Positions 9,270 to 22,800 of a stretch of 64,000 nucleotides of DNA are shown one piece after another. Source of the stretch: Endotrypanum monterogeii (lineage: Eukaryota; Euglenozoa; Kinetoplastea; Trypanosomatida; Trypanosomatidae); NCBI GenBank assembly GCA_000333855.2, contig CM007316.1, positions 541,726 to 605,725 of the forward strand. The letters run 5' to 3'. Position 1 is the first letter of the stretch; every line of letters starts with the position of its first letter. The notes under the pieces were generated by a model, which was not told the origin of the DNA, ran no database searches, and saw nothing but the letters and a program-made list of their open reading frames with translations. The position numbers were made by a program, and so were the translations under genes.

Positions 9270-11069
9270 TCGTGTCCGGCTGTCGTTCGTGGTATGCTGA
9301 CACGCTTCCCCGCTGTTTGTCTCGCTTTCTCGACCTTGATGGCTTCGGGTACTTGCAAGAAATTTTCCTTTCCAGATGTACGCGCAAAAGAAGACTGCAA
9401 GCAGTGACTCAGTCAATGCAAGAAGGGGACAGAGGAGCACTGCGTCGAGTTGGTGGGGGAGGGGGGAGGGAGTGGGAAGATGCAACCGACCAGGAGAAAA
9501 AAAAAAACAGAACAAAAAACAGAAACCGCTAGGAGGCGCAAGTTTCTACAAATCACTTTGCACAGGAGTGTGCAACACAATTCACTCAAAAATCGCACGC
9601 GAGCACACCGTAAAGCAGAGAACAATCCATTCACTGGGGAGATGAAGGGTGACAGTAAAGAGGGGAAGGGAGAATCGAGTCAGTAGCCGAATACATCCAC
9701 ACACCCTCATCCAAGAAGAAAGTAGGTATAGCGGTGTTCAAAAAAAGGCCGTTGCTTTTTTCCTCATGCGAACCTGAACAACACGGTCAACGATCCCTTT
9801 AGCGAATGCCGGGCTCCGTTGCCACCTGCACCGACACGAAGCGAGCCAATCGAGGAGAAGGGGAAGAATATATATATATTTTTATCTGCGACGAAAAAGA
9901 AAAAAAAACGAGGCGCAAATGCGGTGCAACAAGAAAAAGTCTCAATGATAGTTCCGACAGTCTAATGTTCGCCTTGTTGATCCGTGACGACCCGTGTTCT
10001 CGTCGACCGTTACACTTTTGGATATGAGGTGAAACTACAGATACAATAAATGAAGAGCGTGCGCTGTAGAGGAAGACACAAATTCATATTTCTCTGTTCA
10101 CTGAGTCGGTCACCTAGGCATTCTCTTCTTTAATATAATAATATGAGGATATATATAAATATTTGTATTCTTCTAATATATTCGTGTTTTTTTTTTATGT
10201 ATCAAAAAAAAAAATGGGGAGAAGAAGCGAGAGAGTGTGAGTGAGGGAAAGAAGGAACCCATGAGTAGACGAGTAAGCAGTGCTCAGTGAGTGGGGGGGG
10301 GGGCCTTGACATGGCGCTGGTGGGGGCTTTCTGCTTTTCTTTTTTCCCCAATTACTCACTCTATGAAACCTTTCGTACTCTGTCGTTTGTGGCCTGCCCG
10401 AGTGACAAAAAAAAAAAAACACTACATCATTGCGAACATATATATATATATATTTTTTTTTTTAGGGGGTGTTGCGAAAAAAAAAAGAAGTTTGGTAAAC
10501 CGTCTTGTCCCACACGTATTGGAGAGGTGGCGCACCCTCTTTCTCTGAGCGACAGCAATCATGTAAGCAGAAGGCGCAGAGGGCGGTGGGGGAGGGGGGG
10601 GGTCGGGCCATTATGCATGTCAATGGATATCTGCTGTCTACCACTGCGTTCTTTTACATTCACGGCACGTAGTAGATTCTCAATTCCTACCACTATGTAT
10701 GCATGCATTTTTTTTTTTTACTGTCGTTGTCCTCCCAATTGCTCGCTTACGGCTTCATCTCGCAGAGAATAGTCGAGCAGTCAATGCAATCGAATCACAC
10801 CCGCCGACGCAAAGACAAGCGCGCAAGCAAACACACCTACCACCCCCTTCGAGATACACATCCCCACATACGCCCACAGACAACAAAAAGAAGCCTCAGA
10901 AGCATCTCAAAAGCAAACAAACAAAAAAATGTGAAGAAAATACCGCTTTCGCAGCTACGTCTACCCTCCTCTCCACAACAGAGAAGCGATACGGCAGTGA
11001 TTCCCGAAGATGTGCGACGTCAACGTAAACAGTTGAAAACGCGAAAGCACAACGAAAATATTGGCGCCT
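9270..11069. other. Spacer with AT-rich patch and microsatellites
   Basis: The first 250 bases (to about 9515) are probably the 5' untranslated region and splice signal of the B-box gene: the minus strand has a T-rich tract at 9498-9512 followed by C/T-rich sequence. The remainder has no recognisable gene. It contains an AT-rich block (10130-10200), a (TA)n tract (10438-10453), a G11 run near 10290 and many A or T runs. Plus-strand frames here are low complexity. Confidence 0.5.
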
Positions 11070-11513
11070 TCAGCTGTCCTGCTCTTCTTCGAAGATGGGC
11101 TCCTCTTCGAATTCACTAATACCATCAATGCGCGCCATGTGTTCATTGAAAAGAAGTTGACCGGTAGAAGCAGTTTTTGCCTGCGTGATTGTCTCCGACA
11201 TTCGACCCATGGATGCGATGTGCTGTGTCAGTGGGGTCTGCTGCTGCACAGCGAAAGCACGTGCTGACTCGGCCCACGCGCAGTGGTCTGTTAAGTGAGC
11301 AAGGTGAGTATCATTTAAGTTCTCCATTGCAGCTGCACCGACGAGCAGAGGCATCGCACGACGGCCATTGATGCGCATCATCTCTTCCTTTACAAATGCC
11401 AAATCAAGCTTTTCTTTCGTAACCTGCGTTGCTGCCCAGAGCGTCCCGTGGACTCGCATCAATTGGTGAAACAGGGACGTCTGCGCTAAGCGCTTTGCAT
11501 AGATGTCGTTCAT
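11070..11513 (-). CDS. Small helical protein with acidic tail, unknown
   Basis: A 147-residue protein I do not recognise. It is mostly helix-forming with no membrane segment. Met and Ala are common in the middle (INGRRAMPLLVGAAAMENLN), a Gln/Thr-rich stretch follows (AVQQQTPLTQHIASMGRMSE), and the tail is acidic (EFEEEPIFEEEQDS). Amphipathic helices suggest a coiled-coil subunit of a complex, but this is inference. The start is the first ATG, directly after an A/T-rich stretch on the transcript. The reading frame is cleaner than the surrounding spacer, and the protein has balanced composition unlike the spurious frames nearby, which supports it as a gene. Confidence 0.65.
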   Translation of the reverse strand: MNDIYAKRLAQTSLFHQLMRVHGTLWAATQVTKEKLDLAFVKEEMMRINGRRAMPLLVGAAAMENLNDTHLAHLTDHCAWAESARAFAVQQQTPLTQHIASMGRMSETITQAKTASTGQLLFNEHMARIDGISEFEEEPIFEEEQDS

Positions 11514-12440
11514 TTTTTATTTTTTATTTGATTCCGTTAATACTCTCACTTTGTCAGGAGAGGTGCCGAAACATGGAGCAGGCACAGTGCTGTGAGTTCC
11601 ACAGGAGGCGATCTTGGGAGATCGGGGAAAAGAGAGGGAGAGGGTGGAGTGGGGTGCAGGTAAACAAGCAGACGAGAAAAAGCTGCAGCCACCGTCGCAA
11701 AAAGCGACCTCGGCAAAGGAAACCTGTACTACTTTCCTGTCAACCAGTCACCAACAATGATGAATTGGCGATCGGCGCAGAAGAAATAGAAATATTTCCG
11801 ATACACTCGCGTTAGCTGACACAGAAAATCGAGCACTAGACCTAAGACATACAGACAAACAAAGGGTCAGAGGATTTGGCGAACTGAGAGGATAAGGTCA
11901 GCATTTGAGCAAGGAATTGTGGGGAAACAAAAACACGCAAGAAAAAAGATCCGCGAAATACGACAGCATCTTAAATGCGAATAGACTGAGCACCGCAAGA
12001 AGATCCCGTACACGAAATATCGCTACACTGTGTGCCAACATTTCGTTTGTGCGGCGGTAGACAGCTCACCTACAGCTTCTCTTTCACGCTGCCTCAAGTC
12101 GTCTCACGGTCTTCCTGTGCGGGTGGCACAGTGTAATACGCGTACTCTTTTAACAGCGACGCCGAGACGCTCAATGTATCAACACTCAGCAGGGTAGTGG
12201 TGGTGGTAGTGGTGGGGGAGAGGAAGACCAAACACGAGAAAAAGGGCAAGTAAGAGAAGTTCGTAGTCAAGGAACAAATGCTCACGCTAACTTGTCGTAA
12301 ACCACACCGCCAACGCAGCAAAAAAAAAAAAGGAAAAATGGAAGCGCTAGAGGATAGAAAATCCTCTACTGATTTTTTTTTGCTCAAAACCAGCATACAT
12401 GCCAATTCCCACCCCAAGTTGTGTGTCGCTGTTGCCCTGG
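11514..12440. other. Spacer without recognisable gene
   Basis: About 0.9 kb. It contains a (GGT)-like tract near 12188-12212 and an A12 run at 12319-12330. Reading frames on both strands are short and compositionally biased. Nothing else seen. Confidence 0.5.
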
Positions 12441-12938
12441 TCACTGGCGCTGGGTTTCTTTAGGTGGTGATGGCATAGATATACCCAAGTTATCGAGCTT
12501 CTTTACACCGATGTACGCAAACCCGGCTTCCCGAAGCTCTTCTTCTGTGGCTTTCTCGTCCCTAGCATAGTCGGGCACAGGCGATACCGTTGTTGTGGAG
12601 GATATCTTAAGTGGATCATTTTTCATGTACGCCAGCGAGCGCATCTCCCAGTACAAAATCAAAACAAAAAATATACTCGATAATTTGAATAGGGACCAGC
12701 TCCAGTCCCGATTATACCCAAAAACATCGAAAAAGGGCACCTTTTCACGCGACTGAAAGCGCTCATCTTGCCAGTGCGGTTTCTCGGGGTCGATCTGGGT
12801 GAGGTCGTTGGAATCGTACAGCCGTGCGTCGACCATGTGCCGCCCTGTTGAGGCAGTGTCGACGTACGGCTTGGGTGGCAGCGGTGTGCGCTTTCGTCGC
12901 CATAATAGGCGGCCAAGCCACTTCATCGATACCCACAA
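12441..12938 (-). CDS. Single-pass membrane protein, possibly mitochondrial
   Basis: A 165-residue protein. It starts with a basic, tryptophan-containing stretch (WLGRLLWRRKRTPLPPKPYV) that could be a mitochondrial presequence. A polar region (ARLYDSNDLTQIDPEKPHWQDERF) follows, then one hydrophobic segment at about residues 82-98 (LFKLSSIFFVLILYW). The C-terminal part is soluble and includes TEEELREAGFAYIGVKKL. The layout (short, one membrane segment, basic N-terminus) is typical of accessory subunits of respiratory complexes, and trypanosomatids have many lineage-specific ones; that role is a guess. Translation could also begin at Met5. No enzyme motif is visible. Confidence 0.65.
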   Translation of the reverse strand: MWVSMKWLGRLLWRRKRTPLPPKPYVDTASTGRHMVDARLYDSNDLTQIDPEKPHWQDERFQSREKVPFFDVFGYNRDWSWSLFKLSSIFFVLILYWEMRSLAYMKNDPLKISSTTTVSPVPDYARDEKATEEELREAGFAYIGVKKLDNLGISMPSPPKETQRQ

Positions 12939-13557
12939 TCACCCCACCAGCTGGTACACACAGAGGGGGTGAAGGGCGAAGTCCAGCCAGTACGAACGAC
13001 TGCACCAAATAAAAAGAGATATGTTCGCCTCAATACCAACACGAACTCTATGAAGGAGAAAGGTGGGTCAATACCCGAATCGATGGAAAAGCTGACTGCA
13101 CAAGCACGATCAAACAGTTCCTAGATTGAGTTCTCCCGGCAGCGTTGCGAACATCCGGGGTAAAAAATTCTTTCTTTGTGCGTCCCGTTGCGCTTGAGTC
13201 AGCAACTACCAAGAAAAAAGGTAGAGGGTCGGGGAAAATTTGGGGGGGGGAAGAAAAAAGAAGGTGCCCAGATTGCATATGCGGATATCACAGCAAAATT
13301 TCATGCTAAGGAATGAGGATACACCATTGGGCGATGGGACGGCGAAGCGATCCATGTAGAAGATTAGCCCTTTTTTGTCGCCACGCGCGAGCATTAAGAA
13401 AAAAAATGAGTGTTGATTCTGAGGCTGGGGGGGGGGGGGAACCGAAGACACATGTTAAATCCCAGCGGTGATTCCACAGAAAAGAAGTAACAAGACCGTC
13501 ATCGCGAGAACAACAGTCTAATCACATCCGCATCTCAGAGTTCTTGATATATTTTTC

Positions 13558-13592
<35 letters not shown>

Positions 13593-13833
13593 TATTATTA
13601 TTACTTGGGTAAGAGTATTAGCGGCACACATTTGTCCTCATGTCTCTCATGAAGAAATTACACACTAGGCATGCTTTACACGGCCCCCATCTCCTCTCCT
13701 GTTTCATAGCTTCTCTAGTTGACAACAGGGACTCTGCCCGTGAGGTTCGACTGTTCCCTTGAAGCCGCGTGTCACGCTATTTTCCCTCGACAAAACACTG
13801 CCTTGGATCATTTTTTTTTTTTCACGACGACAC
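12939..13833. other. Spacer with (TA)n upstream of the membrane protein gene
   Basis: No gene seen. It has a G12 run near 13428, a (TA)n tract at 13558-13580 followed by GTATATAT and an ATT repeat, and a T13 run near 13811. The minus strand has pyrimidine-rich patches near 13200-13260 that could serve splicing of the gene at 12441-12938. Confidence 0.5.
13558..13580. repeat. (TA)n microsatellite
   Basis: An uninterrupted TA run of about 23 bases, followed by GTATATATGT and a short ATT repeat. It lies just downstream of the ATR stop codon, in the presumed ATR 3' region. Confidence 0.9.
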
Positions 13834-16800
13834 TCATATCCACGCCATCCACCAAATATACATTTGGGAGAGATTGTTTAGATCGGAGGAGTGGTGAATA
13901 AGCTTCGCTACTTGACTTTCCACATTCAGTGAAAGGGTGTCACGCTTAGGGGGTGCGGAGTACAGGTCCAGGAAGCCATCAAGCCGACGGGCGACGCGCT
14001 CCATGAGCTGCCTAGGTCCTCCTGACGAATTTGCTCGACTGCTCTGCCGCCACTCGATGAGTGGCTCGTGTAGGAGCGTTTCTACAATGGACATTACCGC
14101 ACTTTTATTTTTCATCTGACACCTCAGTGCCACTTCGCATGTGGCCTGGAATGGACCGTAAGGCCCCAGCACACCCATGACATCCGTCAGGTTCTGTGTG
14201 AGTCGGAATCGGACCTGCTCTGGCACTTCGAGTTTCTCTCCTTTGTCGAACATACAGGCAAAGTCGACGTGCATCAGTTCGCCACACACCGTGTCAATCA
14301 TCAAGTTCTCTGCATGTCGATCCCCGAGACCGACAATATGACCGGCAATACTCCAGAGGGCTGTGGACTGCGTGAAAAGCGTGCGCGCCTCATACCAGCT
14401 TTGGTTGCTCGAAAAAGTTCGGTCAAGCCACTGATGCATCACCGGCGGCGCCTTTGGGAGAATGTACTCGGTGAAAAGATCCATCTTGGTGATCTTTTTC
14501 TCGTTGACGAGGGCAACCCAATTCTTGACGGAGGAAAAGCGCACACCCGATCGATCCAATGCGTAACACTCCGTCGCCACAGTGGCCAGCGGGGTTGTGT
14601 CGTTGAGCCACTCGATTACCCCGCAGTCGTCACTGAGCGCTGTGATCGAGTAGCGCCGTAGAGAAAATCGTTTTCGTTTCGCCTCAGGGTCAGAAAGAAA
14701 AAAGGAATTCATGAGGGCTGCCACTTCCATCATACGAATGTCTTTGCGAGGCTCATCCTTTGCTTTGCACAAAAATGAAATCTGACGACCTTCGTTGGTG
14801 TGCACCCAAATACGCTTGGGTTTCTGGAGGGAACGCATGACCACCACACGATCATCGAAGTGATGAAAATATGGCGATGTGGAAAAGACATGATCAGTAC
14901 TAGCGGCACAAATATCTGGAGTAAAGTTGGAGAGCACAGGCACAATGAATTTCGCAGACGCTAGCATTGGGTTAATCTTCTGCACTGGAGCAAGGTGGCT
15001 GAGTCCTTTCTCCCCCGAAAAAGTGGTCGCAGGGCAGGTGCAAATGGTCAAGAGAGTGTCGCAGATAATCTTTGCGTGTCGTAAAACTCTCTCATTCAGT
15101 GGGTTATCAGCAAATGGCTTTATAATCTGCGTTTCCACGACCGTCTTAGACCCCCCCTTGCTGAGTACCATCGGAAGCACAAGCCAAAGGCACTGCTGTG
15201 GAAAATGACCCATCAAGTTGAGTACAATATCCGTAAGAACGCCGCGCACCGCTGCCACAGGGTGCCCGAGGCGCGAAAGAAGCTGAGGCAGTGCCGTCAT
15301 AACCACAGCTGGGGAAATGACCGGCCGATCAGGGCTCAACATAAAGCCGCGAATTCGATTGTTCATCTCTGCCAAAACGGTCGAAGGCGTTCGGTCCAAC
15401 TTTTCAGCAGGCGTGTTCAGAAAGTGGCCAAGGAAAATAGCGCTGTCTAGCCACAGAGTAAGCATCCGCGGAAGAGACACAGACGCCTTTTCCACACCGC
15501 GGAGAAGGGCCTCGCCAAAGTGGACGATGGCGCGCGTAGCCCACTTACGAATCGAGTCCACCATTTCGTCTTGGTGCTTACGGGCCGCGTTGAGCATGTC
15601 CTCTGCCGACACCTTCTCGGTGCTACTCGACTTGAGCGACGTGGCCGCTGCTGTCACCTGGGCCACAGCACCCTCACTCGCATTGCTGGTGAGCGCGTGC
15701 AGGTGGTCGTAGAAGAGGGCCATTTGGTGATGCACCATTTCAGACCTGCTGTCCAGCTCTCGCGCTTTGTCATACTCGGCGAAAATACGTTCAGGACGCT
15801 CCGATCCCGTCTCGATCAACCAATTGGTCAGTAGTACTTGTAGTTTCGCGCGCGTAGTGGCGGGAATGCGCGTGTTAGCAACACATTCCCGCGCGAATTC
15901 TATCGCTGGGGTTGGCGACTGTGTGTCGTGGAGGAGATTTGCGACCAGGACATAGTAGCTCGTCTCTGTAACGTGTTCTCGGCTTTCGTAGGCTGCTTGA
16001 CGGGCTGCGGTCAAAGCCGCCTCACCGAGGCCGCTGTTGTGCAGAAGCTCGGACTGTTTTATCCAAGTCTCAGCCACTTTTTGTTGCATGCCCAGCTCGC
16101 GGTAGATGAGGCGATGGAGAGCAAGAAGTGGCTCGCGAGCCTCAATCGTCTCTTCAACGTAGGACTCTCGCTCTGACAGCAAGTGGACAATTTTGTCTTT
16201 CACGGAGGAGGGTAGCATGTGTGCAGGTAGCTTCATCGGTGGACTCTGCTGCGACATGCAGGAGCTGCCTGGGGGGCATCCTTGTTCGCTGCCTTCAGTC
16301 ATAAAGGCACTGGTGCAGAGCTCGCAGACAGCATCCACATCCCCAAGCGCATGCAACAGAAGCGTGAGTTTGTAAGCTTGGGCAGTTAGATCCTCTAGGC
16401 AAGGTATGCGAAGCAATGACACAACCTTGGCTCTTTCCTTGTCGGTTACACGGAGCACGGATGCGAGCGATAGAGTTCCTGACAAGGCGCGATGAAGGCA
16501 CGCGGCAGGCATGGAGAGACTCACAAAACGAGCGTCCTCAGTACCTACAGTGGGCATTACCAAGCCCACCGGTGCAGGTCCGGAACCCGCCAAAGAGCAC
16601 GAGGGCAGCAGTATATCCCACTGGCTGAGGCGCCATGCGGCCTCGTTCGCGTATGCCTGCACGTGGTGACGTAGCTGCGAAGCATCGATTGCAGCTATTT
16701 TTTTGTGTGGCATTTCACTCAGAAGTTCCGAACAAGTGGAGTTGCCCTTTAAGCCTGCACCGCCAAGGTCCTCTGTCGCTCCCCTGAGTGGAACCTCTCT

Positions 16801-19800
16801 ATCCATCGCTGACGGGGACGCTAGCAGCGATGCCGCATAACGACACGTCATGTAAAGCTCCCCCAGCTCATTCATGCAGTGCAGAGCCGTAAGCTGGTGC
16901 TGACCGCTCTGAGGACAATGCTGCAAGACTAGCTCCGAGCACTCTAGCGCTGACAACCAGTCGCCGTTGTTCTCCAGGGAAAAGGCTGTATCCTCTGGTG
17001 ACAACCCGGGCGAGGCCCTATGTATAGAGCGGGCAGAATCGCGATCGTTAAGAGCGGCAAAGATGCGCTGCAGCGGCACCGCAGCTACAACCGAAGAGAG
17101 CTCGGGTATGCGGGGCTGACACTCCACACTGCGAAGCGCTCGAATGTAGCTTCCAGTTCGGAGAGCGGCCTGGCAGCGTAACGACCAAGGAATATTGCGC
17201 AGGAAATCGCCATAGATGTCAGAGAGTCGCATGCAGAGACTTTCTGCGTGCTCGTGGGGCTCGAATTCACAGGCGATGCGACCGCGATTGCGCAAGAGCG
17301 TCCACCTAAGTTGCTCTACATCCTCGAGAAGAGTGAGAACTGTGTGCGCGTGCTCGCGTGGTTCTTTCTGTGAAGAGCTCTGTGGGCTTACCTCATAGAT
17401 CCGCTGGGATCGGATTGATGAGGTCGGGTCTTGTTTGTCACCAGCTGCGGACTCTAGCACCACTCTCATCTCGTGTTCGATGTACTGGACGTCTTCGGTC
17501 TTTCCTGATTCAAGAATATGTACGACGAGGTACGGCAGCAAGTAGAGAACAAGAGGGGCATTTTTTTTGGCAACGTTGCGCAGCGGCTGTACCATCTCAG
17601 CGAACCAACCCTCGCAAGACATGACTAGATGGTTAAAAAACGAGAACAGCCACCGTCGATAATCCAGAGAGGGCGTATATTCGGGGTTTTGAAGGCGTGT
17701 CTGCCAATTTACCGTCAACACATACCTTGTCGTCGTGAAACCACCCAAAAGCTGCTTCACGTGCGGCGTCAATCGTGCCCACCATATATATCGACTGAGT
17801 TCGTCCAGGTGCACTGTGTCCTCGCGGCGCAGCTCCACACCCTTGTTCAGCAGGCGTTCCTGTCGGGTAGATGCCCGAATCAGCTCCTGCACCGCGAAGG
17901 CAATGCAGTTGTGTAGCACAGGGTCTGCAGTGCTGGCAAACACATTCGGAAAATAGTCTTGAAGCAAGGTGAATGAAAATTTTCGCCAGTTCAGCACCGT
18001 TTCCACGTCTAGGTAAAAGAACTGTGCCCACGAAGTGCGACTCCGAGCGCTGACGACGGAGACTGGAGATAGGTTTGTTAGATTTATCCCCTCCTTTTGC
18101 GGTGTTTTTGTCGTAAACTGTGTGGCAGTTATTCCTGAGGTGTTTGATGCATGGACGGCACCAAGAAGACTCACACAGCGCATGGCAAAAAGTGCGCTCT
18201 CTGAATCCGCTTCCGTGCAGCGCAGGAGCGTCTGCAGAACCTCGGGATGGTCGGCGGCCGCGTGTGAAAGGTGGAAGCGAGTTTCCTCATCTGCAGCGTG
18301 GAGGTACTGGTAGAGGGCGCGTAGAAAGATAGTGGTGGACTGCAGTGAGCCCGATCGCATCACCGATGCAAAACCGAGGAGCAGAACATGCGCGTTGTGT
18401 GCCCGACTTTCCCGTGGTTCCTCCGCGGATTCGCTCTCCAGGGGACGCCGAGAATGAAGGGTCACACGCACCACCTCGCTAAAGGTGCCAAGGACCACTT
18501 TGTATGAGTCCCAAAACTCTGCAGTCTCGGTGCGCGTGTACAGATGACGGAGGGTACACAGCAACAATCCCTTGGACTCAACATCAAGACTACTATTCTG
18601 TTCGAGGCTCACAAGACTCAACGCAATCGAGGCCGCCGACTCAGTCAAGTATTCATTTGTGCACACAAACACCAGCTCTTTCCATACAATGCAAACAGCT
18701 GAAAGAAGGCTGGGGAAGCGAGCGCAGTGGGCCAATAATGTTGGCAGCATCAGCGCAATTGGTGTTGTCTGTGGACCCATAAAACGAATAAAAGACGCCA
18801 GGCCGAGAAGCCACCGACACTTTGTCCGGCGCGATCCGGGAAACGCACTGCTTTCTTTCGTTTTCTCGGCAACGCTGTGGCCTTCGTTGCGGTATGTGAC
18901 GGCGGGCTCAATTCGGATCGCCTTGTGCACAGCATCCAGGATGGCGAACATATGCTTGCGCAGCACCTCCGCTGCGACAGCTCGTGTCACCGGCTTCCGT
19001 AGCGACTCCTCCACCCCCGAAGCTGATTCTGCTGCCTCACTTAGCGTCACCAATTGCTGTAACGCGCGCTCAAACACCGAGAATGCGCTCCCGTCGAGCA
19101 CGTCCTGGTTCAACAGAGCGTCGCCGTCCTTCCCCTCCACCAGATATGGTGCGCTGGTGGCGGTGCTTCGAGGAGATCGCACGGCTCCGTCCTCTGGAGC
19201 CCCTGCATCCTCCCCCTTCCGTTCATAGTGGCAAGGGTCGAATAGGCCGCTCGATGTCGCTCTTAAGTGACTCCCTATAGGCTGCAGGGCTGTGTCCCCT
19301 CCTAGGGGGCATTGAGTAATGTTTCTGTGATGATACCTGCGGTCACGCGCCAGCATTTGTGCATCAGCCTCAAGGGACATAATGTGGAATGCAAGAAAAT
19401 GAATCGTCGATCGCGCCATCGCAGGGACGTCCTTGACACCTTTGCTTGCGTAGCTCATGGCCTCCTCAAAGTACTGCATTTGCGCTGTAGCGAGGCCACT
19501 GCCGCATTCGTATAGTATGTACGCCAGAGCCCCTGCGATCACCCGCCAGTCAGGGATCTTTTCCTGGATCATGAGGTGCCTGAGCTTGGCTTGTATCGCA
19601 TCATTTCCACGGGCACTAGGGGGAGCAGCGACTGCCGATGTTCCCGTTCCACATAACAGCTTGCATTCCTCGGCGGAAACGAGGTACCGTCCCAACATAT
19701 CCAGCGACAATGTAAGCACTGCCGTTAAATCACAGTCTTCCTTGTCGACGATCGCTTTGGTGAAAGGTGAAAAAACGAAAGGTCGCTCACGGAAGCGCAT

Positions 19801-22800
19801 GAGATCCGTGGCAGACCACTCGAACAGCGACATTACACTTCGGGCAGTCTCAATACAGAGACCCATGAGAGCCAACGCGGTTTCGTCCTGCGTGACACCT
19901 CCACCCTCATAGACTGTGTACAAGTCGAAGCAGAGACACAGCCACAGAAGTCCTTCCTCAGTTATCCGTGGAGAGGCAGCCATACAGCATTCTTGAAGCT
20001 CTAGGGACCGATCACTGAGCGACAACTGCTCGTACTTGTCCAGTGCAGCATTGGAGGTAGCCCGTCGGGGGCGTACGCCCTCAAAAAAACGCCGGCCAAA
20101 CCACAGCAGCAGAAGGATTTCTTTGCCACCTGCGGCACGATGCGCAGTGCCAGCTTCTCCCATAGAGGCCACTATAGATGCCAAAAGCCGCTCCCTTCCA
20201 GAGAAACGGGTCAGCCGCGGTAGCGACATCGAAGCATCGTCTGTCCACTGTTTGCTCCACAGCAATAGTTCACGCAGTGCGCAGTAGCACATATGGTCTG
20301 CTCGGTCGTATGGGCTCAAAAGATCGAAATGAAAAAACTCCCTCACGCAGTGTGCGGAGAGAGGAGGCGATAGAGCGAGTGAGGCATGTGCCAAGCGCAG
20401 CACAGCGCACCTTCGAGTACACGATTTGCTATTCCCACTACCTACCTGCGTACGGTTCATAGACCCCTTCTCGCCTGGTACCTCCTCTGCATCCAGTGTT
20501 GCGCCGCTACTTTTTCCTTGGCATTCAGAGCACCGGACGAGGTCAAGGAGAGATGGCAACAGCTTCGAACTGTTAAGCGCCACGATTTTATCCAGCTGCT
20601 GAATTTTTGAAGCCAAGTACTGCCACTGCCTAGAGTCGTCCCGTCCTCCGCCAGTTGTGGTTTTCGCTGCATCTTTCTCTGTTTTGGAGCCTCGGGTAGG
20701 GTTGTCAGCATCGGTCTTTCGGCGTCGACTGGGCCGTTCCTTTTGGCCCTGCTCCTCTTCACCGTTGTCAGCCCCATCCTCGTCGTCCACGTCCACCACC
20801 ACCGTGGGCTGTGGCAGTTGTTTTTTCGAGGCGCTACTAGGAGGAACAACTGCAGTTGCTTCAGTAGGGAGGCTCTGCGACCCCTCCTCCATCGTAGGAA
20901 GCGAGAAGGCAGCGACGCGGTACTTGACATCCAACAAAAGCACGAGTATGTTTGCAACGATGTTGAAAAGCTTTTCCATCGCCACTGTGGCTGCATTACG
21001 AGGAAAACACATGGAACCTGTGCAGTTGACTGTGCAACCCCACCACTGCGGACCGCTGCGCAATGATGTTATAAAGATGTTGAGGGCGTTAAGCAGCTGC
21101 ATCACGACTGGAAGCTGACCCGTGATGATGTCGTACGTACGCATAGCTTGCATGATAGACTCTCCGCTCCCTAAGGAAGATCCAAAAGAAGAAGTAAAAG
21201 AGGCACGAGAGTGTGTCGTAGGGGGGCACATCCCCGTTTCATCTGGAAAAATTACTTCCGCCAGCACGTGCTCTACTGCTTCCGCGAGTCCGGCAGCTCG
21301 GCAAAGGAATACCTCTGCTGATTTTTCCGACATCATCCTTTCCGGTTGAACCACCAGGACCCGCCGACTCCATCCCAGCCCTGATCCAGCGCGAAACATG
21401 GTCGTGGCCGCCTCTCGACAAAACATGTGCCACAGAGGCGCAGCGACCTCGACTGCCACGTGGGTTCCGTTGTGCCGGGAGTTCATCCAATTCTCTATTT
21501 CCTGTGCGGCGTGAACCACAGACTCCTGTTTCCATGCGTCGCTCTGCATTGAGTCCACCGGAAAAGCGTGCAAGAGAAGAATAATAGACTGCACAAGAAG
21601 ACTGTAAGATGGCGACTCGTGCTGTTGCATCACTCGAATTGTCTCAGTCAGCGCCATCCGGAAGGCTGCTGCATCGCATCGCAGATTCGAGGAAGGCCTT
21701 TTGAGAGATGCCAGTACAGCAAGTGCGTTGGCCTCTACTAGGCGGTAGGCGGAGACATCAACGCAGTTCTTCGCATGGTCCATTGCACGCCCCACACACG
21801 TACTCAGTGCAGGTACGTCGAAGAAGGAAAGAATGTGAGTTGGAAGAAACGCAAGCTCAGGCCTTACCACAAAATACGGCAGCTGCGCGCACAGCAGCGA
21901 GGCCGTAATGGAGGAAAGAGAAAGCTCATTAACGAGAAGCTGTAGGTGGTGACATTGTAAGTCAGCTAACTGCTGCTCCTCCAACGGTCTCGAGCCTGAA
22001 GGTGCACCTGTCTGCTCTAATGTGCTACGAAACAGTCTCTTGGTAAATTGCACCCACTCCAGTAACAAGTTCATCGCCGAATTAATGAGCTGTGCACTGG
22101 GAAGGCTATGAGGCGTAACGTCGCCCCCGAGCGTCTCGGGGATGTTGAACAGCTCTCTGCACCACCGCACTGCAACATTCCACATTTGCACGAGATACTC
22201 CATCATCACACCCTGGCCATCGGGGCCAGTGCCGCTACGGTGGTGCGCCGCCAAGACGAGTGCGTCAAGCTCCTGCCTCCTGAGGGCTCTACACCAGTCG
22301 AAAAGCGATCTCTCCGCGATGGTTACCTCGAAAATAGACAAACACGTTGAATTATTCGGGCGGCTCCACTGCGCGGCCAGTACAGCCAAGATGAGTGGGC
22401 CCTGTGTGTGCGGGAGCATGCGGTTGTCTACTACAGTGAAGTGCCGCAGAGTATCCCACCCCGTTTCGTGGAGTGCCGGGTTCACGATACCCCCCTCGGT
22501 GCCAGGCACTGCACCAGACACGAGATGACAGGCAACATCACATATGAGCCCCATTCGTTCCGGTGAAAAAGAGAGAAGCAGTCGTTGCTCACTAAGTCGC
22601 ACAATAAGGCGCAGTAGGCACGCCTGGATACACCGAGCTTCGTACAGCGTCTCGACGCAAGTACGCGTCGAAAAAACCTCCTGCAAGAGCTGTGGGCCGC
22701 GCTGTGAGTCCAACTCCGACTTGACGGAGGCGAGAGATTGCAGAAGTCCACGCGCCTGCGAGTACAAGGCAGCTGACGGGGGCACGGAAATGCTCAGAAA

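Noticed and set aside
8476..9300. Gly/Pro-rich plus-strand frames within the B-box gene
   Set aside because: Antisense shadows of its repetitive proline codons.
10287..10772. Plus-strand frame of 161 codons
   Set aside because: Built from homopolymers and a TA tract; wrong strand for the cluster.
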